Positions 48,615 through 58,913 of a stretch of DNA of 64,000 nt are shown here, in pieces; positions within the stretch are counted from its first letter, which is position 1, and each line of letters starts with the position of its first letter. Source of the DNA: an uncultured Castellaniella sp. (GTDB lineage: Bacteria > Pseudomonadota > Gammaproteobacteria > Burkholderiales > Burkholderiaceae_B); contig NZ_CALKHS010000001.1 of NCBI RefSeq assembly GCF_937988725.1, positions 62,001-126,000 on the forward strand, written 5' to 3'. The notes under the pieces were generated by a model. The model worked only from the letters and a program-made list of their open reading frames with translations, searched no databases and was not told the origin of the DNA. A program made the translations under genes and the position numbers.

Positions 48615-48863
48615 ATTTGTGTATGCAACGCGATCAGCGAACGCCAGGTCCAGGAAGCCATCGCCCAAGGGGCGGCGGATTTGAGCGACCTGCAGGCCAC
48701 GCTGGGCATCGCCACCTGCTGCGGCCAGTGCGCCGACACCGCGACCGACTATCTGCCGGGGGGGCGCTATGCCACCGAACTGGCGGCGGTTCCTGCGGTG
48801 GCGCCCGATCGCGTGGTGCAGGCCCCTCTGCTGACCAGCACCGAAATCCGGCGCGTCGCCTGA
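48600..48863 (+). CDS. bfd: Bacterioferritin-associated ferredoxin
   Basis: 87 residues with four Cys for a [2Fe-2S] cluster: the CVCNAIS motif near the N terminus and CCGQCADTA. It reduces the heme of bacterioferritin to release stored iron. The ATG at 48600 (MIRMYICVCN) has AGGA 5 bases upstream; the next ATG at 48609 would be 14 bases from it. bfr lies 263 bp downstream. Confidence 0.93.
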   Translation: MIRMYICVCNAISERQVQEAIAQGAADLSDLQATLGIATCCGQCADTATDYLPGGRYATELAAVPAVAPDRVVQAPLLTSTEIRRVA

Positions 48864-48880
48864 TTTTTGCCGCCGGGCCG

Positions 48881-48947
48881 CCCCAAGGCAAAAAGCGCCC
48901 CCTTGGGGGATGAGCCCGGACTTAGGGCAGTCCTGAGGACTGCCCTA
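48881..48947. repeat. Two hairpins in the bfd-bfr gap
   Basis: CCCCAAGG (48881) pairs with CCTTGGGG (48901-48908), which may end the bfd transcript. A second perfect palindrome follows at 48923-48947, with 12-bp arms TAGGGCAGTCCT / AGGACTGCCCTA around a single G. The rest of the gap up to the bfr ribosome site is GC-rich without a recognisable gene. Confidence 0.6.
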
Positions 48948-49125
48948 TGCCTGGCGAATCCGAGCGGCATGCAGGCCGCGAGGTGGACAGCAAGCCGAAG
49001 GCGCAGCGTGGGGGCTTTGGATAGCGGCCGCCCCGCGCCCCACAGGGCTCCCCCTGCGGGGCTCTGCGTGTTAGCCTAGTGGCTTGCAGCCCGCACACGC
49101 GGGTCGTCTCTCAGGAGAACAGGCC

Positions 49126-49590
49126 ATGAAGGGCGACAAGACCGTCATCAAGTATCTGAATCAGCAGCTGAAAAACGAACTTTCAGCCATCAACCAGTAT
49201 TTTCTGCATGCCCGCATGCTGCGTCACTGGGGCTACGAAAAACTGGGCCAGCACGAATACGACGAATCGATCGGTGAAATGAAGCACGCGGACATGCTCA
49301 TCCAGCGCATCTTCATGCTGGACGGCCTGCCCAATCTGCAGGATCTGCACAAGCTGCTGATCGGCGAAACCGTCCCGGAAATCCTGGCCTGTGACCTGAA
49401 GCTGGAATCCGCCGCCCAGGTCACCGTGAAAGACGCCATGCAGTATTGCGAATCCGTGCAGGACTACACCTCCCGCGATCTGTTCCAGACCATCCTGAAC
49501 GATACGGAAGAGCACATCGACTGGCTGGAAACCCAGCTGGGCCTGGTGGAGCAGGTCGGTTTGCAGAATTACCTGCAGTCGCAGGTCTGA
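49126..49590 (+). CDS. bfr: Bacterioferritin
   Basis: 154 residues, family length. The ferroxidase ligands are present (Glu18 in QLKNELSAINQY; Glu51 and His54 in IGEMKHADMLIQRI, with Met52 as the heme ligand; and later EEHIDWLETQ). It oxidises and stores iron in a 24-subunit shell. The ATG at 49126 (MKGDKTVIKYL) has CAGGAG upstream. It partners with bfd. Confidence 0.96.
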   Translation: MKGDKTVIKYLNQQLKNELSAINQYFLHARMLRHWGYEKLGQHEYDESIGEMKHADMLIQRIFMLDGLPNLQDLHKLLIGETVPEILACDLKLESAAQVTVKDAMQYCESVQDYTSRDLFQTILNDTEEHIDWLETQLGLVEQVGLQNYLQSQV

Positions 49591-49615
49591 TCCGTCCGCT
49601 GCAGTCTGCGGCATT

Positions 49616-49663
49616 CATGCAAAAGGCCGCCGCCCATTGAACGGGGCGGCGGCCTTTTGCATG
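49616..49663. terminator. Strong bidirectional terminator with 20-bp perfect stem
   Basis: The left arm at 49616-49635 and right arm at 49644-49663 are perfect complements (core AAAAGGCCGCCGCCC / GGGCGGCGGCCTTTT) with an 8-base loop. A-runs and T-runs sit within the stem ends, so it serves both bfr and the convergent gene at 49675. Confidence 0.9.
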
Positions 49664-49674
49664 CTGGAGCGGCG

Positions 49675-50304
49675 TCAGTGCTGGGCGGGGCAGTCCTTGG
49701 CCTTGCCCCAGGCCTGGTGGGCTTCGCAGTATTTGTTGCGGGCGGCCCAGGCGCAGGAGGGCCGCGAGAAGAAGCCCATGGATTCGCAGACCTTGAGTTC
49801 GGCCTGGAAAGGCACCTGCCAGTTGTTGCCGCCGGCCGCCATGGCGTCCGATGTGTTGGGCGGCGGCGGGGGCGGCGGGACGTCGATGGGCTGCACCGGC
49901 TGGTTGGTGACCAGGGTGCCGACGTTGGCGATGCCCTGAAGGCCGCTGTCGTCCTGCTGGCTCTGGGTCGCCAGGGCGATGGCCTCGTCCATGCTGATGG
50001 TGGTCGTGGCCAGCGCGATCGGGCGATGTTCGTCCATCAGCGGCGCGGGCTGGACTTTCCAGTCGACCGGAGGCGGCAGGCTGGGCACGCCCTGGCGCCC
50101 GTCGGCCAGGGGCTGGGGCGCGGAAGCGATGAATGGCTTGCCGTTGGCGTCCAGCACCGGAGTGTTGGTCAGTTCGACCGGCGGTTCGGTGGTCTTCACC
50201 TGCGCCGGACTATGGATGATCAGCCAGTCGCCCAGCCGCAGGCCGCCCCAGGCCGAAACCCCGGCGGCAAGCAGCAAGATGGCAAAAATCAGACGCCAGG
50301 ACAT
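49675..50304 (-). CDS. Anchored periplasmic hypothetical protein with poly-Pro and Cys-rich end
   Basis: 209 residues. A single N-terminal hydrophobic segment (RLIFAILLLAAGVSAWGGL) could be an uncleaved anchor or signal. The middle is low complexity with a seven-Pro run near 145. The C-terminal 45 residues contain four Cys (KVCESMGFF, PSCAWAARNKYCEAHQ, KDCPAQ) and probably form a small disulfide-stabilised domain. No family is recognised. Confidence 0.75.
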   Translation of the reverse strand: MSWRLIFAILLLAAGVSAWGGLRLGDWLIIHSPAQVKTTEPPVELTNTPVLDANGKPFIASAPQPLADGRQGVPSLPPPVDWKVQPAPLMDEHRPIALATTTISMDEAIALATQSQQDDSGLQGIANVGTLVTNQPVQPIDVPPPPPPPNTSDAMAAGGNNWQVPFQAELKVCESMGFFSRPSCAWAARNKYCEAHQAWGKAKDCPAQH

Positions 50305-50410
50305 GGGCGGATTCCTTCGTCGGTAGTGCGGTCAACCGTGCCATTGTATCGAATGCGGCCTGTCCGCCGCATTGGATGCGTCAGCGCTTGTGACAGAATG
50401 CGAGACAGTA

Positions 50411-52018
50411 TCAGACCCCCGCGCCGAAGACCCGCCCCGCGTGTTCGCGCATGGCGTGGAACTCGACGTCGGGGTAGCGCTCCTGGGCGACCCGCAACTG
50501 CGCGGGCGACGTCGCCAGGAAGGCCACGGCATCGACCACGTCGTGGGCGATGTTGGCGGAATTGGCGTCCATGAACTTCTTCAGCGCCTTGGGGTCCCGG
50601 CTGGTGATCCAGCGGGCCATGCTGTAGCGCGAAGGCATCAGGCGGGCATCGACGCCGTATTCGGTCTTCAGGCGGTGGGCGACGACTTCGAATTGCAACT
50701 GGCCCACGGCGCCCAGCAGCAGGGCGCCGCCGGCGGCTTCGGGGCGGAACACCTGGATGGCGCCTTCCTCCCCCAGCTGGGTCAGGCCGGTGCGCAGCTG
50801 CTTGGTGCGCAGGGGGTCCTTGACCTCGACGGCCTGGAAGAGTTCCGGCGCGAAGAAGGGCAGGCCGGTGAAGGTCAGGGATTCGCCTTCGGTGAGCACG
50901 TCGCCCAGTTGCAGGATGCCGTGATTGGGAATCCCGATGATGTCGCCGGCGAAGGCTTCTTCCACGATCTCGCGGCGCTGCGACAGGAAGGACACCACGT
51001 TGTTGGGGCGGATTTCCTTGTTGTTGCGGGCGACCTTCAGCCGCATGCCGCGCTGGAAATGGCCAGAACTGACGCGCACGAAGGCGACGCGGTCGCGGTG
51101 CGCGGGATCCATGTTGGCCTGCACCTTGAAGACCACGCCGGTGAACTTGGGCTCGTCGGGTTCGACGGGCCGTTCCAGCGCCGCGCGGGAGCCGGGGGCC
51201 GGGGCCAGTTCGACCAGGGCGTCCAGCACTTCGCGCACACCGAAATTGTTGATGGCCGAGCCGAAGAACACCGGCGTCTGGCGGCCGGCCAGGAATTCGG
51301 CGGCGTCGAATTCGGGCACGGCGCCGGAAATCAGTTCGATTTCTTCGCGCGCCTTGTCGTAGGCGTCGTCGAAGCGCTGCTTCAGGACCGGGTTGTCCAG
51401 GCCCTCGATGGTCTCATCGTCGTGCTGGTCGCGTTCGGCGCCCGGGCGGAACACGCGCATGTGGTCGTGGCGGATGTCGAAGACGCCGCCGAAGTGGCGC
51501 CCCATGCCCACGGGCCAGGAAAAGGGGATGGCGTCCATGCCCAGGTGGCCTTCGATTTCCGACAGCAGGTCCAGCGGCTCGCGCACTTCGCGGTCCAGCT
51601 TGTTGATGAAGGTGATGATGGGCGTGTTGCGGGCGCGGCAGACCTGGAGCAGGCGGATGGTCTGGGGTTCGACCCCGTTGGCCGCGTCGATCACCATCAG
51701 GGCGGCGTCCACGGCGGTCAGCACCCGGTAGGTGTCTTCGGAGAAGTCCTGGTGTCCGGGGGTGTCCAGCAGATTGATGACGCAATCGCGGTATTCCATC
51801 TGCATGACCGAGGAAGCCACCGAGATGCCGCGCTGCTTTTCGATTTCCATCCAGTCGGACGCCGCATGGCGGCTGGCCTTGCGGGCCTTGACGCTGCCGG
51901 CGATCTGGATGGCGCCTGCGAACAGCAGCAGTTTCTCCGTCAGGGTGGTCTTGCCGGCGTCGGGGTGGGAAATGATGGCGAACGTGCGGCGGCGGGCGAC
52001 TTCAGCGGTCAGGCTCAT
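50411..52018 (-). CDS. prfC: Peptide chain release factor 3
   Basis: 535 residues, a translational GTPase: G1 SHPDAGKTTLTEKLL (about 17-31), effector region ASDWMEIEKQRGISVASSV, G3 DTPGHQDF, G4 NKLDRE, then RF3-specific domains. It recycles RF1/RF2 from the ribosome using GTP. The ATG at 52018 (MSLTAEVARRRTFAI) is typical, although an in-frame TTG lies two codons upstream. Confidence 0.96.
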   Translation of the reverse strand: MSLTAEVARRRTFAIISHPDAGKTTLTEKLLLFAGAIQIAGSVKARKASRHAASDWMEIEKQRGISVASSVMQMEYRDCVINLLDTPGHQDFSEDTYRVLTAVDAALMVIDAANGVEPQTIRLLQVCRARNTPIITFINKLDREVREPLDLLSEIEGHLGMDAIPFSWPVGMGRHFGGVFDIRHDHMRVFRPGAERDQHDDETIEGLDNPVLKQRFDDAYDKAREEIELISGAVPEFDAAEFLAGRQTPVFFGSAINNFGVREVLDALVELAPAPGSRAALERPVEPDEPKFTGVVFKVQANMDPAHRDRVAFVRVSSGHFQRGMRLKVARNNKEIRPNNVVSFLSQRREIVEEAFAGDIIGIPNHGILQLGDVLTEGESLTFTGLPFFAPELFQAVEVKDPLRTKQLRTGLTQLGEEGAIQVFRPEAAGGALLLGAVGQLQFEVVAHRLKTEYGVDARLMPSRYSMARWITSRDPKALKKFMDANSANIAHDVVDAVAFLATSPAQLRVAQERYPDVEFHAMREHAGRVFGAGV

Positions 52019-52093
52019 GGGCAATGATCGGGTGGATTCGGCTCTTGTGGTCAGGATGGACCCGGCTGGAAGCCGGGCCGGGGCGAACGGGGA

Positions 52094-53548
<1,455 letters not shown>

Positions 53549-53883
53549 CAGTGTGACTCCAGCGACCGCCTATCGCTCGAGTCGAGAGATACCAATCGAG
53601 GCCGACGTATGAATAATCTGGAAAGGTGCCGCCGGCCGCGCCTGGGGACCTGTTGAACGGATGCCCTGGATGGGCGGGTTCGGGTCCTGGGAACGAAGGC
53701 CGGGGAAGGCCGCGCAGCGACTGGTAGGCTGCGCGAAAGGCTGAATTATAGCGTGCCGGGCGGCGCGTGCGCGCGGATGTGTCGCAATCAGGGGGCGTTG
53801 ACCGTTATTGACGGGCCGAAGTGTTGCGCGCGGGGTGGAATTTCTACAATATGGCTTTCCATTCTCTGTTCCACGAGGTCCGC
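53549..53883. other. 335-bp divergent intergenic region (rhlE leader and lemA promoter)
   Basis: No gene is seen. On the minus strand TATAAT (complement of 53745-53750) is a candidate rhlE -10 box, which would give an untranslated leader near 190 nt. That leader holds a perfect 8-bp hairpin (CGCGCAGC / GCTGCGCG, 53711-53735). No good -35 is visible. On the plus strand TACAAT at 53845-53850 is a possible -10 for lemA. Confidence 0.5.
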
Positions 53884-54501
53884 ATGATCCGACGTTACCT
53901 GAATCTGGCTGCCGCGGCGGCCCTGGCGCTGCTGCTGTCGGGCTGCGGCTACAACGAGATCCAGCGCCAGGACGAACAGGTCAAGGCCGCCTGGTCCCAG
54001 GTCCTGAACCAGTATGAACGCCGCGCCGATCTGGTGCCCAAGCTGGTGTCCTCGGTCAATGCCTACATGGTCAACGAGCGCACCGTGCTGCAGCAGGTCA
54101 CGGATGCCCGCGCGCGGGTCGGGCAGATCCGCATCAGCGCCGACGACCTGAGCGATCCGGCGCTGGTCGCGCGCTTCGAACAGGCGCAGGGCGCGCTCAG
54201 TTCCAGCCTGTCGCGCCTGCTGGCCGTCTCCGAGAACTATCCCCAGCTGAAAAGCGATGGCCTGTTCCGCGATCTGATGACGCAGCTGGAGGGCACGGAG
54301 AACCGCATCACCGTGGCGCGGGAGCGCTACGTGGGGGCCGTGCAGACCTACAACCTGACGATCCGCGAGTTCCCGACCCTGATCACGGCCCGCGTGTTCG
54401 GCTATCAACCCAAGGCGCAGTATGGGCTGGACAAGGCCGATGCCGTGATGCGGGATCCCGAGGTGAAGTTCGATCTGCCGGCGCCGGCCGGAGCGAAATG
54501 A
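53884..54501 (+). CDS. lemA: LemA family lipoprotein
   Basis: 205 residues. The lipobox LLLSGCG places the lipidated Cys near residue 21, after a hydrophobic signal from MIRRYLNL. The LemA core is helical: YNEIQRQDEQVKAAWSQVLNQYERRADLVPKLVSSVNAYM, then NRITVARERYVGAVQTYNLTIREFPT. The function is unclear; LemA genes commonly precede TPM-domain genes, as here. GAGG lies before the ATG. The stop overlaps the next start by ATGA. Confidence 0.94.
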   Translation: MIRRYLNLAAAAALALLLSGCGYNEIQRQDEQVKAAWSQVLNQYERRADLVPKLVSSVNAYMVNERTVLQQVTDARARVGQIRISADDLSDPALVARFEQAQGALSSSLSRLLAVSENYPQLKSDGLFRDLMTQLEGTENRITVARERYVGAVQTYNLTIREFPTLITARVFGYQPKAQYGLDKADAVMRDPEVKFDLPAPAGAK

Positions 54502-55478
54502 GCGCGGTCTTCGCTTCCCGGACGTTCCCGCTTGGGGGCGCCGCGTCCTTGCGGTCCGCGATCCTCGCGCTGATCCTGGGCCTGCTGCTGGCCTTGTGCG
54601 CTCGACCGGTCCTGGCGCAGAAAGCGGCGCCGGCTTCCGCAGCGCCCGCAGCTGCTGCGGCGCCAAGCGCCGCGGCCGTGCCGGTCTGGAAGGCTCCCGT
54701 CATGGATCTCAGCGGCACGCTGGACGCGTCCCAGATCCAGGCCCTGACCGGGCAGGTGAGGGGGGTGGAAACCAGCCAGGGCTCGCAGCTGTTCGTGCTG
54801 CTGGTGCCCACGACCGGGACGGACACCATCGAACAATACGCCCGCCGGGTCTTCGACCAGTGGGCCGTCGGGCGCAAGGGCGTGGATGACGGCGTGCTGC
54901 TGCTGGTGGCGGTGCGGGACCGCCATGTGCGCATCGAAGTGGGCTACGGGCTGGAAGGCGCCGTCACGGACGTGGCGGCCGGGCGCATCATCCGGGAACA
55001 GATCACGCCGCGTTTTGCCCAGGGCGATGTCTTCGGCGGCTTGCAGGCGGGGGTGGGCGCCTTGCGGACGCTGATGCGCGGCGAGGCCCTGCCGCCGCCC
55101 GAGGCATCGGACGATGAGGACATCGGACCGTCCGTCATGGCGCTGCCGGTGGCCTTCATGGCGATGGTGACGCCGGTCTGGCTCAGCGTGGCGCTGGTGG
55201 GCGGATTCGTCTACCTGGCGACCAACAGCCTGGGCTGGGCGGCGCTGGGGGCGCTGGGCGGCCTGTTGCTGGCGGTGCTGGGCCGCGCCCTGGGAGTGGA
55301 AAAGCGCCTGGGCCGCGGCCGTTCGGGACGGCGCGGTGGCGGTGGCGGTTTCGGCGGTGGAGGCGGTTTTGGCGGAGGCGGAGGCTTCGGCGGGGGCGGC
55401 TTTGGCGGCGGAGGCGGGGGTGGATCGGGCGGTGGCGGCGGCCGGGGCGGCGGCGGAGGCGCGTCGGGCAGCTGGTGA
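54498..55478 (+). CDS. TPM-domain (YgcG-like) membrane protein with Gly-rich tail
   Basis: 326 residues: a signal or membrane segment at about 20-40, an Ala/Pro linker, a TPM (DUF477) domain at about 65-190 (DLSGTLDASQIQAL, GVDDGVLLLVAVRDRHVRIEVGYGLEGAVTD), two hydrophobic segments near 215-270, and a Gly-rich tail (GGGGFGG-type repeats) ending GGASGSW. TPM/Psb32 relatives are linked to photosystem or membrane-protein repair and phosphatase activity. Tightly coupled to lemA. Confidence 0.9.
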   Translation: MSAVFASRTFPLGGAASLRSAILALILGLLLALCARPVLAQKAAPASAAPAAAAAPSAAAVPVWKAPVMDLSGTLDASQIQALTGQVRGVETSQGSQLFVLLVPTTGTDTIEQYARRVFDQWAVGRKGVDDGVLLLVAVRDRHVRIEVGYGLEGAVTDVAAGRIIREQITPRFAQGDVFGGLQAGVGALRTLMRGEALPPPEASDDEDIGPSVMALPVAFMAMVTPVWLSVALVGGFVYLATNSLGWAALGALGGLLLAVLGRALGVEKRLGRGRSGRRGGGGGFGGGGGFGGGGGFGGGGFGGGGGGGSGGGGGRGGGGGASGSW

Positions 55479-55563
55479 ATCCGGCGGCTGCGTTCAGGCG
55501 CCGGACCCATCGGGCGGACGTCCGCGCAAGCCGGCGGATCAGGCTCGCCGTCGCAGGGGCGCC

Positions 55564-57033
55564 TCAGAGCGCCAGGAACAGGGCGTGGGCCAACTGGCCG
55601 ATCAGTAGCTCGCGGCGCGGATCCGGGCCGGGCTCCTCGCCGATGGAGGACCAGGACGGATGCGTGCGGGCCTCGTCCAGAATGGCCTGCGCATCCGGCG
55701 GCAGCCGATGCAGGGCGGCGCCGGTTTCCGCGGCGGCTTCCGTGTCCGGCGCGTCGTCCGCGGGGGGCGGCGGGTCCTGGTCCGCCGGCGGCGCGGCCAG
55801 CGCCATCAGGTCGCTCTCGATGGGGCGCATGGCGGCATGCCCCCGGCATTCCAGGGCGCGCACCAGGGCCAGCTGGCGCAGCCCCAGCAGATGCAGCACC
55901 GGGTCGTCCACCGTCATTTCCATATTGCCCGCCAGGCGGCCCATCAGGCGCTTGCCCCATTGATTGGCGCCCTGCCAGACCCCGCCGATGGCGGCGCCCA
56001 GCAGCGTGGCGGCGCCCAGGCTCAGCCCGCCGGTCAGCATGTCCAGCGTGGCCCCTGCCATCGCGCCGGTCGCCAGGCCCTTGCTGACCTGGACGCCGAA
56101 GCTGCGCAGGGCCTGGGGGCTGAACAGGTCCATCCCCCAGCGTTCGCCTTCCAGAGGCAGGGCGTGATGAGGAAAGGCGGCCTTGCTGAAGCGGTAGCGT
56201 TTCAGCAGGGCGTGCACGCAGTCCTGTTCGCGGTCGCGGGTGCGCTTGCGCAACACCAGCGTGATCGTCGCCATGTCGGTGGGGTCCTGGGCGCAGGGCA
56301 GGCGCAGCGCGGCGGCGTCCATCAGCAGTTCGGCGATCAGCCGGGTGGCGTCCTGCAGGCGCTTGAGCCTTTGTTCGCCCAGGTCCGTGCGCAGCGCCAT
56401 CAGGGCGGGGGCGTGCTGGTCCAGCATCAGGGCCAGGCGGTCCAGCATCTGGCTCTCGCCATCCAGCGCCGGCGCGACCGTGTCGAAATCGACGGTGGCA
56501 TGCAGCCCCAGCCGCGCCAGCGCATCGCGCCAGGCGCCGATGTTGGCCAGGGGGTTGCGGGTGAAGTTCAGGACCGGCAGGATGGGTCGGCCGCAGGCGG
56601 CCAGCAGCGTCAGTTCGTCGCGGTGCTTGGGCAGCACCGGGTCGCGGGCGTCGATCACGTACAGGGCGGCGTCGGCCGTCAGCACCGTGGTCAGGACCCG
56701 GCATTCCTGCTCGAACCGGCCGGCGGCTTCCGGGCTGTCCAGCAGACGCTGGATGCGGTCCGGGCCGTCCGGCCGTTCCTGGGGGGCGATCAGCTGGTCC
56801 AGATAGTCCAGCACGCCCATGGCGTCTTCCAGGCCCGGGGTGTCGCGCAGGATCAGCATGGGCTTGCCGTCGGCGGACAGCAGCTGGGCGCTTTCGACGT
56901 GCCGGGTGGTGCCCGGCTGGTCTGCGACTTCTCCGAACAGCTCGTCGCGCAGCAGCGTGCGCAGCAGGGACGTCTTGCCGGTATTGGTATGGCCGACAAC
57001 GGCCAGGTCGAGGGGAGGGATGACGTCAGTCAT
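55564..57033 (-). CDS. GTPase with DUF3482
   Basis: 489 residues. The N-terminal small-GTPase domain has G1 GHTNTGKTSLL (residues 14-24), G3 DTPGLEDAM and a degenerate G4 NFTRN in place of NKxD. The C-terminal DUF3482 region contains an amphipathic or hydrophobic glycine-rich stretch near 335-385 (GLATGAMAGATLDMLTGGLSLGAATLLGAAIG) that may enter the membrane. The role is unknown. It overlaps the DUF2868 gene by 8 bases, and the two families regularly co-occur. Confidence 0.9.
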   Translation of the reverse strand: MTDVIPPLDLAVVGHTNTGKTSLLRTLLRDELFGEVADQPGTTRHVESAQLLSADGKPMLILRDTPGLEDAMGVLDYLDQLIAPQERPDGPDRIQRLLDSPEAAGRFEQECRVLTTVLTADAALYVIDARDPVLPKHRDELTLLAACGRPILPVLNFTRNPLANIGAWRDALARLGLHATVDFDTVAPALDGESQMLDRLALMLDQHAPALMALRTDLGEQRLKRLQDATRLIAELLMDAAALRLPCAQDPTDMATITLVLRKRTRDREQDCVHALLKRYRFSKAAFPHHALPLEGERWGMDLFSPQALRSFGVQVSKGLATGAMAGATLDMLTGGLSLGAATLLGAAIGGVWQGANQWGKRLMGRLAGNMEMTVDDPVLHLLGLRQLALVRALECRGHAAMRPIESDLMALAAPPADQDPPPPADDAPDTEAAAETGAALHRLPPDAQAILDEARTHPSWSSIGEEPGPDPRRELLIGQLAHALFLAL

Positions 57034-58411
57034 GGGAGGCGAGTCCGATGTGTTCGAGCCAGGCGGCCAGGTCGGAGACCTGGCGCAGGTGTTGGCGGGA
57101 CAGGACCTGCCGCCAGGCCTGCCGGCGCTCCGCCGTGCCGCCCAGGCACAGGATGCGCAGGTCGGGACAGGCGTGGTTCAGTTCATCGAACCAGGCGGCG
57201 GTTCCCCGGTCCGGCGTCAGGCGGGCGTCGCAGACCAGCAGCAGATGGGTGGCGTCCAGCTGCGCCCGGATGCGCTGCCGGTCTTCGCGGCTATCGCACC
57301 GCCCCAGATCGTGCAGGGTATCGGGCAGGCCGTCGGGCGGCCAGGGCAGGTCCGGCCCCAGTTCGTAGGCCAGCACGGCGGCATGCCGCGTGGCGGCCCG
57401 GGCGGATGCGGCGCCCGCCCGGACGGGCCCGTCGGCGGGCGCCGGGCGGTCGATGCCCAGGGTCTGGTGCGTGGGCAGCAGGCGTTCGCGTAATTCCAGC
57501 CATCCCGGCAGGTCCGGGTCGATGCTCAGGCGGCGCAGCCGTCGGCGCAGCCAGGCGCCGCAGACCGCCAGGGCCAGCAGCCTGGGCAGCAGGCCCCAGC
57601 TGAGCAGGCAGCCGATCAGCCACAGGGACCAGTCGGCCTGGATGGCCGCCGATGCGGCGCCGGCGCCCCCCATGCTCAGCGTCACGGCCAGCCGGTCGGG
57701 TGTGGGAAAGCCCAGCAGGCGGGGAAGGCTGCCCAGCCATTCGCTGAAGACGACGAAGGCCTGGGGCGACAGCAGCGTCGTTTCCCAGTGGAAGGAGTAG
57801 CTGCGGGTGCTGAGCAGCACGATCAGCGTGGGGATGGCGCCCAGGTAGGCGATGGTCCAGGCCCCATGGCTGAGCAGGCCCACGGCGGGCTTCCAGGCGC
57901 GGGCGCGGGCCAGCAGCGACAGGAAGGCCTGGGCCGCCAGGGCGGCGTCGGGGCCGCGCGCGATCTTGCGGGTCAGCCACAGCCACAGCCTCGACAGCGT
58001 GGTGGCGGGCTGCAGCACAGGCAGGCAGCCGATCAGCCAGATCAGCAGGGTCAGGGCATGCAGCCCCAGCAGCCCCAGCAGCGCCGTGGCCAGATTGACA
58101 GATCCCTGGCTCAGGGCGGCGCCGGCCGCGCCGATGCCTGCCAGGCCGGCGGCCAGCCACAAGGCGGCCAGCGCCCAGCGGGCGCCGTGGGCCCAGCGGT
58201 CCAGGCGGTCCTGCAGCGGGCTGTGGCCGGCCAGCCAGGCCGCCCGCGCCAGGATGCGCGGACCCAGCCGGGCCGGCTCGCGCAGCGCCGCCTGGCAGGC
58301 GGCCTGGTCCTCGAGCGGCCCCCAGTGGGCTTCGCGCAGGCGCACGGCCTCCGCCCGCCAGTGCTGCAGCAGCGGCGATTCGGAGCGGGCGGCGGGAGGC
58401 GCATTCCTCAT
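57026..58411 (-). CDS. DUF2868 membrane protein
   Basis: 461 residues with membrane segments near 80-100, 110-135, 185-205 and 265-290, and a C-terminal soluble domain with a Rossmann-like run (THLLLVCDARLTPDRGTAAW, then LRILCLGGT). It is the first gene of a two-gene operon with the GTPase. DUF2868 proteins have no known function. The start MRNAPPAARSE gives the expected cytoplasmic N terminus. Confidence 0.88.
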   Translation of the reverse strand: MRNAPPAARSESPLLQHWRAEAVRLREAHWGPLEDQAACQAALREPARLGPRILARAAWLAGHSPLQDRLDRWAHGARWALAALWLAAGLAGIGAAGAALSQGSVNLATALLGLLGLHALTLLIWLIGCLPVLQPATTLSRLWLWLTRKIARGPDAALAAQAFLSLLARARAWKPAVGLLSHGAWTIAYLGAIPTLIVLLSTRSYSFHWETTLLSPQAFVVFSEWLGSLPRLLGFPTPDRLAVTLSMGGAGAASAAIQADWSLWLIGCLLSWGLLPRLLALAVCGAWLRRRLRRLSIDPDLPGWLELRERLLPTHQTLGIDRPAPADGPVRAGAASARAATRHAAVLAYELGPDLPWPPDGLPDTLHDLGRCDSREDRQRIRAQLDATHLLLVCDARLTPDRGTAAWFDELNHACPDLRILCLGGTAERRQAWRQVLSRQHLRQVSDLAAWLEHIGLASHD

Positions 58412-58499
58412 GGGGTGGAAAGCTCGGTGAAAAGACGATGATACCGAGTTTTACAAAGTCGGGCAGTCCTGGGAACCGAAAGCCCGGGCCGGGGGATTT

Positions 58500-58913
58500 T
58501 CAGGGTTGGCGGCAGGGCTTCAGCAGCGTGACGTCGCCATCGGTGGGCATGACGGCCCGCAGGGGTTCGCAGCGCCCGGCCACGCACCAGTCGTAATCGG
58601 CGGTGTAGGGGGACCGGGTCAGCCGCAGGACGTGCAGCGGCGCGGTGTGCGGCTGGTATTCGTACCAGCCGTCGGCGTGGTGCACCGCATCGGGCGGCGG
58701 GTCCATGCCGGCCCCCGACCCCAGGATGCGGGCATGGCCGGCGACCAGCACGGGCGCGCCCGCCGTATCGGTCTGCACCCGGTAGTCTTCTTCCCAGCGG
58801 ATCTTTTCGATGGAGTGCGTCCAGGCCAGGGTGAAGGCCCGGACGGGCACGAAGCGCGGCGGCACCTGCGGCGCCGCCGCCAGGGTCAGGCAGACACCGA
58901 GGGCTCCCAGCAT
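58500..58913 (-). CDS. DUF1850 protein linked to the TAXI-TRAP permease
   Basis: 137 residues from the ATG at 58913, which overlaps the permease stop by one base (TGATG); a GTG at 58916 is an alternative. DUF1850 features are FTLAWTHSIEKIRWEEDYRV and HADGWYEYQPHTAPLHVL. The N terminus is weakly signal-like. The family sits next to fused TRAP permeases and probably assists them. Confidence 0.88.
   Translation of the reverse strand: MLGALGVCLTLAAAPQVPPRFVPVRAFTLAWTHSIEKIRWEEDYRVQTDTAGAPVLVAGHARILGSGAGMDPPPDAVHHADGWYEYQPHTAPLHVLRLTRSPYTADYDWCVAGRCEPLRAVMPTDGDVTLLKPCRQP

Noticed and set aside
55320..55478. Tandem DNA repeat at the 3' end of the TPM gene
   Set aside because: The apparent repeat is codon-level Gly enrichment in a coding tail, not an intergenic satellite.
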